Positions 23,959-33,158 of a DNA stretch of 64,000 nucleotides are shown here, piece by piece; within the stretch, counting starts at the first letter, position 1; each line of letters starts with the position of its first letter. Source of the DNA: JANXQG01 sp964615095. Its GTDB lineage: Bacteria > Planctomycetota > Planctomycetia > Pirellulales > Thermoguttaceae. The notes under the pieces were generated by a model. The model had not been told where the DNA came from. It worked only from the letters and a program-made list of their open reading frames with translations, and searched no databases. The translations under genes and the position numbers were made by a program. Location of the stretch: contig CAZTPX010000011.1 of NCBI GenBank assembly GCA_964615095.1, forward strand, positions 1 to 64,000, in the 5' to 3' direction.

Positions 23959-26190
23959 ATGCCCAAGCCTGCTCCTCTCCGGCCTGTACGTGCTGTGTTG
24001 TTCCTGGCAACGCTGAGTTTCCTGCTACCCGTCCCGGCCTGGGGTGCGAATGACCTGAGAGCGATTATTGCCGATTTGCCCTTGGTGCCAAGCGATTCGA
24101 ACCACGTCGACGGTGACTGGCTGGTCACCCCCGTTCGCGTCAAGACGGGCGTTTACCGTAGTGCGCATCCTGACGAGATTGTCATGTCCAACAGCCTGAT
24201 CCGCCGGACCTGGCGGCTGTCGCCCGACGCGGCGACCGTTGCATTGGACAACCTGATCAGCGGCGAGTCGCTGCTCCGCAGCGTACGTCCCGAGGCCCTG
24301 GTCCAACTGGACGGCGTAAAATATGCGGTGGGCGGACTGGAAGGGCAGAGCGTCCACAACTATCTCGATCCGCGCTGGTTAGACCGTATGAAGGCCAACC
24401 CGGCCGCCTTTCGTTTCGTTTCTTTCCGGGTCGGCAAGACGCTCGAACGGTTCCCCTGGAAGAAACGCCTGTCGTGGATGCCGCAGGACCTGCCTTGGCC
24501 GCCGCCGGGGGCATCGCTGACACTCTCGTTCGTACCGCCCGCTACCGCAAGTCCGGCGGTTTCTCAGATCCGCATCGACGTCCATTATGAAATGTACGAT
24601 GGCATGCCGTTGCTGAGCAAATGGATCACCGTCGAGAACTCCGGCAGCAAGCCGGTGCGATTGCAGACATTCGTTAGCGAGATCCTGGCGGTCGTGGAGC
24701 CTGAATCGATCGTCGATCCTACGCCGCAGTGGCAACTGCCGAACCTTGCCGTTGAAACCGATTACACCTTCGGCGGCATGTCGGGGCCGAACCATGGCGC
24801 GGCGGTACGGTGGGAGGCCGATCCCCTGTACGGCACCCAGGTGAATTACGACCTGACGACGCCCTGCTTGCTGCAATGCCGTCCACCGCGCGGCCCGGAT
24901 CAAACGATTCCGCCTGGCGGGCGATTCGCCTCCTTCCGCACTTTCGAGCTTCCGCTGGACTCGACCGACCGCGAGCGCCGGGGCCTGGCCACGCGCCGCA
25001 TGTATCGGACCCTTGCGCCCTGGATTACCGAGAACCCGATCCTCATGCACGTCCGCAACGCCGATCCCGCCTCGGTCCGCCGGGCGGTGGACCAATGCGC
25101 GGATGTCGGCTTCGAGTTGATGATCATGACGTTCGGCAGCGGATTCGATTTCGAGAGTCGCGACGCCTCCTACCAGCAACAGGTCAAAGAACTGGCCGAC
25201 TACGCCCGCTCCAAGGGGATCGCCTTGGGCGGCTACTCGCTCTTGGCCAGCCGCGGCGCCGGCACGGCAACCGACAACACCCAGGGAGTTCCCGCCCGCT
25301 TCGGCGTAATGCCCTGCCTGGGCGCTCGCTGGGGCATCGAGTATCTTGCCCAACTACAACGCTTCATTCAAGCCGCCGGTCTGGGTGTGCTGGAACACGA
25401 TGGCTCTTATCCCGGCGACATGTGCGCCGCTGTCAACCACCCCGGCCACCGCGGGTTGGACGATTCGCAGTGGGCCAACTGGAAGGCCATTACGGAATTT
25501 TACCAGTGGTGCCGCGGCGAGGGAGTTTACTTGAACATCCCCGACTGGTATTTTCTCAACGGCGGCAGCAAGACCGGAATGGGTTACCGCGAGACCAACT
25601 GGTCGTTGCCCCGCGAGTACCAGGAAATCATCGAACGACAGAATGTTTTCGACGGCACCTGGGAGAAAACGCCGAGCATGGGCTGGATGTTCGTGCCGCT
25701 GACCGAATACCAGGGCGGCGGCGCCGCGGCCACAATCGAGCCGCTCAAGGACCATCTGCCGCACTACGAACAACGCCTGGCAAACCTCTTCGGGGCCGGC
25801 GTGCAGGCCTGCTACCGCGGACCGCGGCTCTACGACTTGCCCGAAACCCGCAACGTGGTGAAGAAGTGGGTCGATTTCTACAAGCAACATCGGGGAATCC
25901 TCGATAGCGATATCCTCCACCTGCGGCGCGCCGACGGACGCGACATCGACTACATCCTGCACGTCAATCCCAGGCTGGAGGAAAAGGGTCTCTTGATGGT
26001 CTATAACCCCCTGGACCATGAAGTCCGCAGGAGTTTGACCGTGCCGCTCTACTACACGGGGCTGACGGGCAAAGCGACCGTCCGCCAACGCGATCGCCCG
26101 GTGGCAACCATTGCCTTGGACCCGCAAACCCGTATTTCGCTGCCCATCGCCGTTGCCGCCCGCGGCGTGGCCTGGTACATTTTTCAGTAG
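23959..26190 (+). CDS. Secreted glycoside hydrolase, GH36/GH-D-like
   Basis: The 743-aa product has a signal peptide (1-29), a large N-terminal beta-sandwich (about 30-340), and a TIM-barrel-like region. The barrel contains DVGFELMIMTFGSGFDF, then GLGVLEHDGSYPGDMCA, where an Asp is placed like the nucleophile of clan GH-D alpha-galactosidases, and later YLNIPDWYFLNGG. A short C-terminal beta-domain follows. The exact family and substrate are not certain. It stands divergent from GH29 and is followed after 54 bp by the transglutaminase-like gene. Confidence 0.6.
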   Translation: MPKPAPLRPVRAVLFLATLSFLLPVPAWGANDLRAIIADLPLVPSDSNHVDGDWLVTPVRVKTGVYRSAHPDEIVMSNSLIRRTWRLSPDAATVALDNLISGESLLRSVRPEALVQLDGVKYAVGGLEGQSVHNYLDPRWLDRMKANPAAFRFVSFRVGKTLERFPWKKRLSWMPQDLPWPPPGASLTLSFVPPATASPAVSQIRIDVHYEMYDGMPLLSKWITVENSGSKPVRLQTFVSEILAVVEPESIVDPTPQWQLPNLAVETDYTFGGMSGPNHGAAVRWEADPLYGTQVNYDLTTPCLLQCRPPRGPDQTIPPGGRFASFRTFELPLDSTDRERRGLATRRMYRTLAPWITENPILMHVRNADPASVRRAVDQCADVGFELMIMTFGSGFDFESRDASYQQQVKELADYARSKGIALGGYSLLASRGAGTATDNTQGVPARFGVMPCLGARWGIEYLAQLQRFIQAAGLGVLEHDGSYPGDMCAAVNHPGHRGLDDSQWANWKAITEFYQWCRGEGVYLNIPDWYFLNGGSKTGMGYRETNWSLPREYQEIIERQNVFDGTWEKTPSMGWMFVPLTEYQGGGAAATIEPLKDHLPHYEQRLANLFGAGVQACYRGPRLYDLPETRNVVKKWVDFYKQHRGILDSDILHLRRADGRDIDYILHVNPRLEEKGLLMVYNPLDHEVRRSLTVPLYYTGLTGKATVRQRDRPVATIALDPQTRISLPIAVAARGVAWYIFQ

Positions 26191-26244
26191 GCGGCCGACG
26201 TAAGACCTAAGCGGCTGCTTGTCGGCGCATTTTAGGAGAATAGG

Positions 26245-28245
26245 ATGAAAGCATCCATGTTTACAACGCTCTTCGTGCTCTCGCTCGCAACGACGCTCGT
26301 TCCGGTCGTCTGCCCTGCCGCCGAACCGGCAGCACAGGTGGGCGTGGTGAGCCATGTGAAAGTCCTCTCCGACAAGGTGCCCGACGTTTCCAGCCTTGAG
26401 GCCTGGAAGAAGTCGTTCATCAAAGATGGCATGTGCGACCAGGAGAAGGCCCTGGCCGTCTGGAAATCGAACGTGGCCTTCGTTTACCAAGACGCGCCGC
26501 CGACCGAGTTCCTGCACGAGGGCTGCGTCCACGACGCCATCAAGGAATTCAACGTCTATGGCTACGGCATGTGCTGCTGCGCGTCGGCCCGTACCGAACA
26601 ACTGTCGCGGTATGTCGGCCTCCAGGCACGCGGCTGGGCCATCAACGCGCACAGTGTGCCGGAGGTGTTTTGGGACAACCATTGGCACCTCTTGGACGCC
26701 TCGCTGGTAAATTACTTCACCCGCCCCGACGGCACGATCGCCAGCGTCGACGACATCTGCCGCGCCGTCCAGGGCTGGCTCAAGGAACATCCCGGCTACA
26801 AAGGCAACAACGCCAAGTTGACCGAGTTCCACCGCGCGGACGGTTGGACCGGCTGGAAGAAGGGTCCTGCCCTGCTGGCCGATTGCAAGTTCTACGACTG
26901 GGGCGGCTGGTGGCCGGCCAAGACCCACGGTTGGTACTCGACGATGCAGGAATACGACGGCAGCCACAAGACGCCCTTCCCCTACGAATACGGCTATTCG
27001 CAGGGCTACCAGGTCAATATCCAATTGCGCCGCGGCGAACGGCTCACACGGAACTGGTTCAACCAGGGCCGGCATGTGAACGGAATCCTGCACGACGGCG
27101 ACGCGCCCGGCTGTCTCACGGCGCGAATAGGCGAGGGCAACATGGCCTTTCTGCGGAACTACGGCGACCTGACCGAGGGCCGCGTCGGCTGTGGCCGCGC
27201 CGAGTACGACGTGCCGTTGGCCGACGGCGCGTTCCGCTATGCGGCCGTGGCGGTGGACAATATCGCTTGCCGCCAAGACGATCAGCGCGGCCCCGCCATG
27301 CATCTCAAGGATCCGCCGAAGAGCGGCTATGTCGAGATCGACATGCCCACCAGCTACGTCTACTTGACCGGCCAAATCGAGTTGGACGCCGCGGTGGCCG
27401 AGGGCGGAAGCGTGCGCCTACTCCTGAGCGACAATAACGGCCTGGACTGGCGCAAGGTCGCCACGATCGAGAAGTCCGGCCGGCAGACGATCGACATCCG
27501 GAAGTTCGTCTTTCGCCGCTACGATTACCGCCTCCGCATCGTTTTGAACGGCGCGGGCACGGGCCTCGACGCGTTGCGGATCGCGCACGACGTGCAGTGT
27601 TCGCAGCGGGCGCTGCCCACGCTCGCACGGGGCGAGAACACCATCACCTTCAGCGCCGGACCTTCGGAAAGCACGGTTACCATCGAAGGCTACACAGGTC
27701 GGGAAAAGCAAGACAAGCAAGTTGCTCCGTTGGATTTCCATCCGGTACTCAAGAATATCGATCCGCAGTTTTTCCGCGTCAAGGCTGACGGGGCCTCGGC
27801 CACGTTCGCCATCGAGACACCCGGTGACATCGCGCGGCTACGGCTGGGTGGCCAGTACCGGGTCCGCGACGCCCGCGACCGCTGGGACGTGCAGGTCTCG
27901 TTCGACGGCGGCAAGACGTTCAAGACCGTCAGCACGCAAGTCGGTCCTACCCACGGGATCTGCCAGTACGTCACCGTGGCCGACGTTCCCAAAGAGACGC
28001 GGGCGGCCCAGGTCCGCTGGGTGGGCACGCAGCGCAACACCACCTGCCTGTTCCAATTGCGGATCGACGCCGACTACCGGCAGCCCCATGGCGGCTTCAA
28101 GCCGGTGAAAGTGACGTATGTCTGGGAGGAAGGAGGGGTAGAGAAGCGGGACGTCCACGTCGCTCGTTCGCCGCAGGAGACGTACAAGATCACCTGTGCC
28201 GGCAAACCGCTGATGAAGTCGATCGTGCTGGAATTGGCCGACTGA
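26245..28245 (+). CDS. Secreted transglutaminase-like protein with C-terminal beta-domains
   Basis: The 666-aa protein has a signal peptide (1-26). A transglutaminase-like core at about residues 65-155 shows YGYGMCCCASARTEQL (Cys), GWAINAHSVPEVFWDNHWHL (His) and LLDAS (Asp), in the order of the Cys-His-Asp triad. The remaining 450 residues look like beta-rich carbohydrate-binding or sialidase-like repeats (VRLLLSDNNGLDWRKV, WDVQVSFDGGKTFKTVS). The ATG follows TTAGGAGAATAGG. It probably forms an operon with the preceding hydrolase. Its last codons abut a truncated, convergent FGE-like gene. Confidence 0.65.
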   Translation: MKASMFTTLFVLSLATTLVPVVCPAAEPAAQVGVVSHVKVLSDKVPDVSSLEAWKKSFIKDGMCDQEKALAVWKSNVAFVYQDAPPTEFLHEGCVHDAIKEFNVYGYGMCCCASARTEQLSRYVGLQARGWAINAHSVPEVFWDNHWHLLDASLVNYFTRPDGTIASVDDICRAVQGWLKEHPGYKGNNAKLTEFHRADGWTGWKKGPALLADCKFYDWGGWWPAKTHGWYSTMQEYDGSHKTPFPYEYGYSQGYQVNIQLRRGERLTRNWFNQGRHVNGILHDGDAPGCLTARIGEGNMAFLRNYGDLTEGRVGCGRAEYDVPLADGAFRYAAVAVDNIACRQDDQRGPAMHLKDPPKSGYVEIDMPTSYVYLTGQIELDAAVAEGGSVRLLLSDNNGLDWRKVATIEKSGRQTIDIRKFVFRRYDYRLRIVLNGAGTGLDALRIAHDVQCSQRALPTLARGENTITFSAGPSESTVTIEGYTGREKQDKQVAPLDFHPVLKNIDPQFFRVKADGASATFAIETPGDIARLRLGGQYRVRDARDRWDVQVSFDGGKTFKTVSTQVGPTHGICQYVTVADVPKETRAAQVRWVGTQRNTTCLFQLRIDADYRQPHGGFKPVKVTYVWEEGGVEKRDVHVARSPQETYKITCAGKPLMKSIVLELAD

Positions 28246-28868
28246 AACAGGTTCCCGTGCATGTCGTAGAGACCCCAGGCGTTCGGCTTCTTGCCGCCGA
28301 CCGGGTGCGTCTTCTCCTGCGAGTTGTCGTTGAACCAGGTGTACTCGGCAAGATTCGCCTCTTCGTCGCCGTAGTAGTAGCGGGTCTTGCTGCCCGCCCG
28401 GCAAGCGTATTCCCATTGGGCCTCGGTCGGCAACGAGGCTTTCAGCCCCGTGTGGGCGAACGTTTCGTTGAGTTTCTTGAGAAACTCCCGGCAATCTTCC
28501 CAGCCGGCGCTATCCACGGGGTTCTTGGGGCCCTTGAATTCGCTGGGATTATTCCCCACCACCGCCTGCCACTGTTCCTGCGTGACAAGATACTTGCCCA
28601 ACCAAAACGGCTTCGTGATGCGTACTCGGTGTTGTGGCCTCTCATCGGCCCGGCCGGACTTGTCGGGTTCGGGCGAGCCCATTAGGAGTTCGCCGGCTGG
28701 GATCGGCAGCAGTTCTAGGGTGACGCCTTTGCCGAGGTCAACCGTCAGTTCCTTCGGCGGGCTTTTCGTCTTGCTACCGGTCTGCTTGGGTTCCTGGGCG
28801 GCTGCAAGCGCGAGACTGCCGAGTGCCACCAGGACCGCCAACGCGACTGTCATTACTTTTTGGAACAT
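28246..28868 (-). pseudogene. Truncated formylglycine-generating-enzyme (SUMF1/FGE-sulfatase) domain protein
   Basis: The start at 28868 has a strong AAGGAGG 7 bases upstream and a signal peptide (MFQKVMTVALAVLVALGSLA). The domain is recognisable from LLPIPAGELLMGSPE through LPTEAQWEYACRAGS to NAWGLYDMHGN. Family members then need a GNVWEWC-type block and about 60-80 further residues, which are absent. The homology stops within a few bases of the stop codon of the convergent transglutaminase-like gene, and the frame then runs antisense through that gene to 28074. A deletion or insertion apparently fused the two 3' ends. Confidence 0.75.
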
Positions 28869-29200
28869 GGGCACACCTCCTTCAAGCCGGTTGCGGCCGA
28901 TCATCATGCGCGACGTCAACGGACACCGAGACCGGGCTGCCGCATCCAGTCTATCGGCGGCGATTAGTAGCCGTCAAGCATCTGCCCGCAAGCGACTTTC
29001 ATTCGCAATGCCAGCGGCGAGGTGTCCACTGGGTGACTTGCTGAGGACATCTCTATTGTGGCTCGTGTTCTTGGTTACTATTCCTGTTTCGCGACCTGCC
29101 TTCACGGGCGTTCACGCCCTGTCGTCGCCTACACCTTATCACCGTTGTGCGAGCAACAGAGTTCTTTCCGTTGTGCAAATTCCTGGAAGGTGACGAGAAA

Positions 29201-29400
29201 ACCGAACCCGGAGGGTTCAAAGCTATTAGCCGGGGGTCGCGCAGCGCGCCCCCGGTTTCACCGCGACGTGTTATACAATTGACCCTGAACGGGTCACAGC
29301 GCGCTTGCTGCGACCCTTTGAGGGTCAGAGATGCGGTTGTCATCGTAACCCCGGGTGCGCTGCGCGACCCGGGGCTAATCGCTTGCATCCCTTCGGGATG
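29201..29400. repeat. Composite palindromic repeat, copy A (about 200 bp)
   Basis: This block consists of nested hairpins: AACCCGGAGGGTT, then AGCTATTAGCCGGGGG, GACCCTGAACGGGTC with its counterpart GACCCTTTGAGGGTC, CCCCGGGTGCGCTGCGCGAC and a terminal CATCCCTTCGGGATG. A second copy with the same order and the same terminal modules is at 62029-62232. The middle modules differ in sequence but keep pairing. The remaining sequence between 28869 and 29505 has no gene. Confidence 0.85.
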
Positions 29401-29505
29401 ACGTACGAGCCTCGCAAATGGCTGATGAATGGCCCTGCAGGAATAGCCAGCAAGAACAAAAACCGGACAGAAGAACGTTGGCCTCCGAATTCTCCCTTTG
29501 ATTCG

Positions 29506-29739
29506 TCAGCGTGCAATTCGATACTGAAACCGCCGCCGAAGGACCAAGGCGATGCCGAACCACGCGAACATTGCCAGGATCACCGCGCCGACGGCAGCCA
29601 CCGCGAGCAAGACCGGCCAGCCCTTAGGGGGCCAGCGGAACCGCTGCGCGAGGAACAGAAGGAATTCGACGGCCAGCAGGGCAAGGAGGCAGTGGCCGGG
29701 TTTGAAGAAGAAGCGGCGCGTGACAATCGAGCTTCTCAT
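29506..29739 (-). CDS. Small membrane protein, truncated paralogue of the LRR protein's N-terminus
   Basis: The 77-aa product (MRSSIVTRRFFF...) has two membrane spans and aligns with the N-terminal region of the upstream LRR protein (LLAVEFLLFLAQRF versus LLAVEGLLWLSNWL; RFQYRIAR versus RFQFSTRS). It ends where the LRR protein continues into its extracellular region, so it looks like a shortened duplicate. It begins one base after the LRR stop (TAACATG), consistent with coupling. Confidence 0.55.
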   Translation of the reverse strand: MRSSIVTRRFFFKPGHCLLALLAVEFLLFLAQRFRWPPKGWPVLLAVAAVGAVILAMFAWFGIALVLRRRFQYRIAR

Positions 29740-29740
29740 G

Positions 29741-30694
29741 TTAGCGGTCAATCACGCAGTTCGGTAAGTACTGCTGGAGCTTATCGCGCCCCGCGTCGGT
29801 CACATCTGTTGCCCCAGTGTACAATTTCCTCAGGCCAGTCAGTGAAGTAAGGTTTACGAGGCCGGCATCCGTTACGCGAGTGCCGCAAAAGTTCAATAAC
29901 TCGAGCCGTTTGAGTCCGCGAATATGTGCCAATCCGTTATCGGTCACATTCGGTGTCCAGAGTCGAAGTTCTCTTACTTGCGTAAGCGCCTTGAGCCCTT
30001 GTAGTCCCGCATCGGTCACATTGCGGCCCTCTAAAACGATCGATCGAAGACTAGCGAGGCCATCGAGATATTCTAGTCCCGTGCTGGTAAGCACCACGTC
30101 GCTGGCGTGTAATTTCTTGAGTTGCGTAAGGGGACGAGCACACTCCATGCCTTGATCCGTAACCTGCGCTCCATCGAGATCTAGTTCCTGGAGTTGAGCC
30201 AACTGACAAAGATGCTGCATAGCGTTGTTCGATTTCACGCTCGCGCCGACAGGTATGTCGAAAAAATCCCTCCCCAACAATGTTCTAAGCCATGTCGGGC
30301 CGCAATCTTCCTGGACTTCCGTCGTGTCCCAGTCGTACCATACGATTCCGCCGTCACCGAAAACATGCTTCCTCGCCTGCTCTTGTTCCCGCGCTTTCCG
30401 CATTTCCACTGCCATCCAGCTACACGGCAACGCGACCACGACGACCATGAGCATCAGCGACCGAGTACTAAACTGGAATCGCAAGCGGAAGAACAGGGCT
30501 GCCAAGAACCAGACGAGCATCATGAGCATCGCCACACCGACAGTTGCCACGGCGGTCAGAACCGCATAACCCTTGTGCCACGCCGGCCAGCCCAGCCAGT
30601 TCGACAGCCAGAGCAGACCTTCGACCGCGAGAAGCCCGATCACGAAGCGACCGGGTGTGAGGCGGAACCAACGTGGTTGTATCATGCCGTCCAT
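29741..30694 (-). CDS. Membrane-anchored leucine-rich-repeat protein
   Basis: The 317-aa protein has three hydrophobic spans in the first 90 residues, a spacer, and then about six LRRs of the Cys-containing/GALA-like type (LQELDLDGAQVTDQGM, LRSIVLEGRNVTDAGLQGL, LELLNFCGTRVTDAGLVNL). Such solenoids bind proteins. The start at 30694 (MDGMIQPRW) is assumed; an ATG three codons on is equally possible. No clear ribosome-binding site is visible. Confidence 0.75.
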   Translation of the reverse strand: MDGMIQPRWFRLTPGRFVIGLLAVEGLLWLSNWLGWPAWHKGYAVLTAVATVGVAMLMMLVWFLAALFFRLRFQFSTRSLMLMVVVVALPCSWMAVEMRKAREQEQARKHVFGDGGIVWYDWDTTEVQEDCGPTWLRTLLGRDFFDIPVGASVKSNNAMQHLCQLAQLQELDLDGAQVTDQGMECARPLTQLKKLHASDVVLTSTGLEYLDGLASLRSIVLEGRNVTDAGLQGLKALTQVRELRLWTPNVTDNGLAHIRGLKRLELLNFCGTRVTDAGLVNLTSLTGLRKLYTGATDVTDAGRDKLQQYLPNCVIDR

Positions 30695-30845
30695 GTCTGG
30701 CAGTCTATAACTCGGCGGTGAGACAGTCAACCATGGTGCGACACTTGGGATGGCCGCTGTCAGTCTCGGCGGAGCCAGCCCTGGCATTTGACATAGGATG
30801 CTCCCATACGACGGATCATGCCGTCCGTAATCTGACTGAACAATA

Positions 30846-30939
30846 TTTCTCTTTCCCCCATTTTCTTTTCCAAAAATAGTCCGGCCATGCGCGGCTGGCG
30901 GCGCTGATTTTGAGGAAAGAAAAATGGGGGAAAGAAAGA
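30846..30939. repeat. Inverted repeat with polypyrimidine/polypurine arms
   Basis: The left arm (30846-30871, core CTTTCCCCCATTTTCTTTTCC) pairs with the right arm (30912-30939, core GGAAAGAAAAATGGGGGAAAG) with small bulges. It separates the LRR gene from the DUF4139 pseudogene. It could form a strong hairpin or triplex-type structure. Confidence 0.7.
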
Positions 30940-30966
30940 TGAAGGCGAGAGATGGACATGCGGACC

Positions 30967-32138
30967 CTATAGCAACTCCCGCTTCTTCTCCGAGTTCAAC
31001 TCCGGCCCGACCTCCCGCCGTTTGTACGTCACGATGTATTCGACCCGTTGCTTCTTTCCCGGCTTCAGGTCCAAGAAATACTTGACGTGCTGCTGGTCCA
31101 CGCGCTCCACACGGCCGCCCACAGCGTGCAGATCGACGTAGGCCCCCGGCTCGTTGCTCGTCCAGCCCTTGGGCTCCTGGCCTTCGCCCCAGAGCACCAC
31201 GTTGGCATCGAACTGCCGCTCGACCTCGACCTTGGCAGGCATCGGCTTGCCCGAGACAAGCTCTTCCTCGTAGAAGAACGTCTCGTCGTAGTCGATCAGG
31301 TCGTAGTACAAAGCGAACTTGTCATCCAGCCGCCGCTTGTACTGCCGGGCGACGACGTTGGCGATCTTCTCGTCCTTGAGCCGCCGGCTGATCGTAATGT
31401 CCTTGTCGGGGCCGACGTTCACCTCAACCCGGTCGCCGATGGGCACGTACTTGGTCTCCGTGCCGCCCACGTAGGCTAGGTCCTTGCTCTTGTACTCGGA
31501 GAAGAGCCGGACAGCGCCGTTGGGCAGCGGCGAGAGGCCGAGGTTTTCCATACCCGAGAGCTTCTTCTCCTTGCCGTTGTCATCTAGCAGCTTGACGTTC
31601 TTGAAGCGGTAGAACTTGGTGAAACCGCTGTCGCGGTTGCGGTCGCTGAGCTTGTAGATCGATTCCAGCGGCACGTCGGCCGCCTTCAGGGCGACCAGCC
31701 GCTTGGGTTCCTTGTCCTTGATGTCTTCGCGGCCCTCGATCGTAAAGAGGAAGTATTCGGAGAGGCCCTGCTTGACGACGTCTTTGGCCTTTTCGAGGTC
31801 CGCCAGCTTCTTGGCAAACGATTTCGTGACGGGATTGTCTTCCATCGCGGCGTCTTCTTTTGCGCCGGCGGTTCTCGACTGCGCTTTGACCTGCTGCATT
31901 TGCTTCACTACTTCATCCCGCCCTTCCTTCTCGCTTTGGCCCAAGAGAATTGGATGCGGTTGACGCCCTCTTTCACGGTCAGCAGGCGGTGCTCGCGGAC
32001 CATGGTGATGTCTTCGGAGTTGTAGATCGTAAGCTGCGTGCCCTCGCGGGTAGGTAAAGTCACAAGATCCACGGCGGCCCACAACGGTGCAGAGAGGGCC
32101 AGGAGCGGCAAAAGAGAGCAGAATATGCGGCTGAACAT
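30967..32138 (-). pseudogene. DUF4139 protein gene with large internal deletion and frameshift
   Basis: The 5' part starts at 32138 (signal peptide MFSRIFCSLLPLLALSAPLWA, then QLTIYNSEDITMVREHRLL and NRIQFSWA) and ends at 31908. The 3' part, in a different frame, runs from about 31960 to 30967 (SEYFLFTIEGREDIK, YVGGTETKYVPIGDR, HVKYFLDLKPGKKQRVEY). Compared with the intact paralogue at 55382-56905, roughly 150-170 codons after NRIQFSWA are missing and the frames no longer agree. A downstream initiation could still make a C-terminal product, but the normal protein cannot be made. Confidence 0.8.
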
Positions 32139-32178
32139 GACGGGTTCCTCGGCTGGGTTACTCTTTATCGTACCTCGC

Positions 32179-32610
32179 TCACAGATTCGCCGCAAGGATG
32201 CTGATATCGACGCGGAAGTAATCCGCAAACCTGCGCATCATGTGCCGGCTGAAAGCCTTCTTCCCCGCCAGCACTTCGCAGATCGTCGACTTGGCAATTC
32301 CTGTCTCTCGGCTCAGTTGTGCCTGCGTGACATTTTTGGCCTCCATGAGATGGCGGAGCATGTCGGCATCCGAGGCCGGAGCGATTGCGTGGTACTCATC
32401 TTCGTAGGCCGCGACCAGATCGCTCAGCGCGTCAAGATACATCTCTTCGCCGTCCTCAAGTTCGCCCTTGGCGAGCAGTTGGTCCATGACCACCTGCGCC
32501 ACCTCGAGGTGTTCGTCCGACTTGATCGAAGCCAGAGGAAATACCTGCACAAGTTCCAGGTAGGCGTCCCGGTCTTTCCCTTTCAAACCGAACTTCGTTT
32601 TAGTTGCCAT
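32179..32610 (-). CDS. higA: HigA-type antitoxin, XRE helix-turn-helix
   Basis: The 143-aa product carries a C-terminal HTH (DMLRHLMEAKNVTQAQLSRE, TGIAKSTICEVLAGKKAFSR) of the HigA/XRE family and an acidic N-terminal arm (EDGEEMYLDALSDLVAAYED). HigA neutralises HigB and represses the operon. It begins 3 bp after the higB stop, in the toxin-first order typical of higBA. A near-identical 105-bp piece of its 3' part is duplicated at 33159-33263. Confidence 0.88.
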   Translation of the reverse strand: MATKTKFGLKGKDRDAYLELVQVFPLASIKSDEHLEVAQVVMDQLLAKGELEDGEEMYLDALSDLVAAYEDEYHAIAPASDADMLRHLMEAKNVTQAQLSRETGIAKSTICEVLAGKKAFSRHMMRRFADYFRVDISILAANL

Positions 32611-32613
32611 TGC

Positions 32614-32994
32614 TCACTGTCCTTTTCGCCGCTGCTTGGAACCCGCGCCTTTGGCCCTGCCTTTCGCTCCAGGCGGAGGGACAAAGCAACCGCACTGTTC
32701 CTTCCATTTGTCCTCGTCGTATTCCTTGTGACTCATCACCTTGAGGACAAAGACTTTCTGGCTCACATAGAGAATACGGGTAATCAGCCGATACTTATTG
32801 CCGCCAATGTTGAAAACGACACAGCTACCGACGAGGCTTGCGCTACTGAAATCGGCTTTGGCGTCGCCCCAAGACTGCCAAGCCACCGTCCTGCTGTTGA
32901 CATGCGTGTACCACGCCCGAAGCGGCCCGTCGGCATCCTCATAACCGGGGGATTCCCAAAACTGCTTCAGCCTAGCCTTCGAGATGACGCGCAT
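32614..32994 (-). CDS. higB: HigB-type toxin, RelE-superfamily mRNA interferase
   Basis: The 126-aa product matches HigB: MRVISKARLKQFWES, LRAWYTHVNSRTVAWQSWGD, and the core VVFNIGGNKYRLITRILY followed by VFVLKVMSHKEYD. HigB cleaves mRNA on the ribosome. A basic C-terminal tail (KGRAKGAGSKQRRKGQ) extends beyond the usual end. The ATG at 32994 has AGGAG about 10 bases upstream and a well-formed promoter further up. Confidence 0.9.
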   Translation of the reverse strand: MRVISKARLKQFWESPGYEDADGPLRAWYTHVNSRTVAWQSWGDAKADFSSASLVGSCVVFNIGGNKYRLITRILYVSQKVFVLKVMSHKEYDEDKWKEQCGCFVPPPGAKGRAKGAGSKQRRKGQ

Positions 32995-33027
32995 TTCCTA
33001 CTGCTCCTGGTATCGGCATCTGACTAC

Positions 33028-33080
33028 ATTCTAGTTCGCAAAGTACGAACAGGCAAGGCCAATGTTCGCAAAATACGAGC
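33028..33080 (-). promoter_or_regulatory. higBA promoter with two palindromic operator sites
   Basis: Read on the minus strand, a -35 TTGCCT (33056-33051) and a -10 TAGAAT (33033-33028) are separated by exactly 17 bases. Those 17 bases are the palindrome GTTCGTACTTTGCGAAC. A second similar site, GCTCGTATTTTGCGAAC, lies 30 bp upstream (33080-33064), on the same helix face. This is the arrangement expected if HigA binds GTTCG-N7-CGAAC and blocks polymerase. Evidence is sequence only. Confidence 0.75.
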
Positions 33081-33158
33081 GCACGACACGACAAGGCACT
33101 CCTGAGGGGGACCGCAGTATTCAATCAGGCTGTCGTCTTCGGTAAAAAGACCGCCTTG

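Noticed and set aside
25354..27375. 673-aa minus-strand frame spanning two plus-strand genes
   Set aside because: It crosses the gap between the GH-D-like and transglutaminase-like genes and has no recognisable domain; both opposite genes have signal peptides and motifs.
28074..28245. C-terminal extension of the FGE-domain protein
   Set aside because: This part of the frame is antisense to the conserved end of the transglutaminase-like gene and contains no FGE motif.
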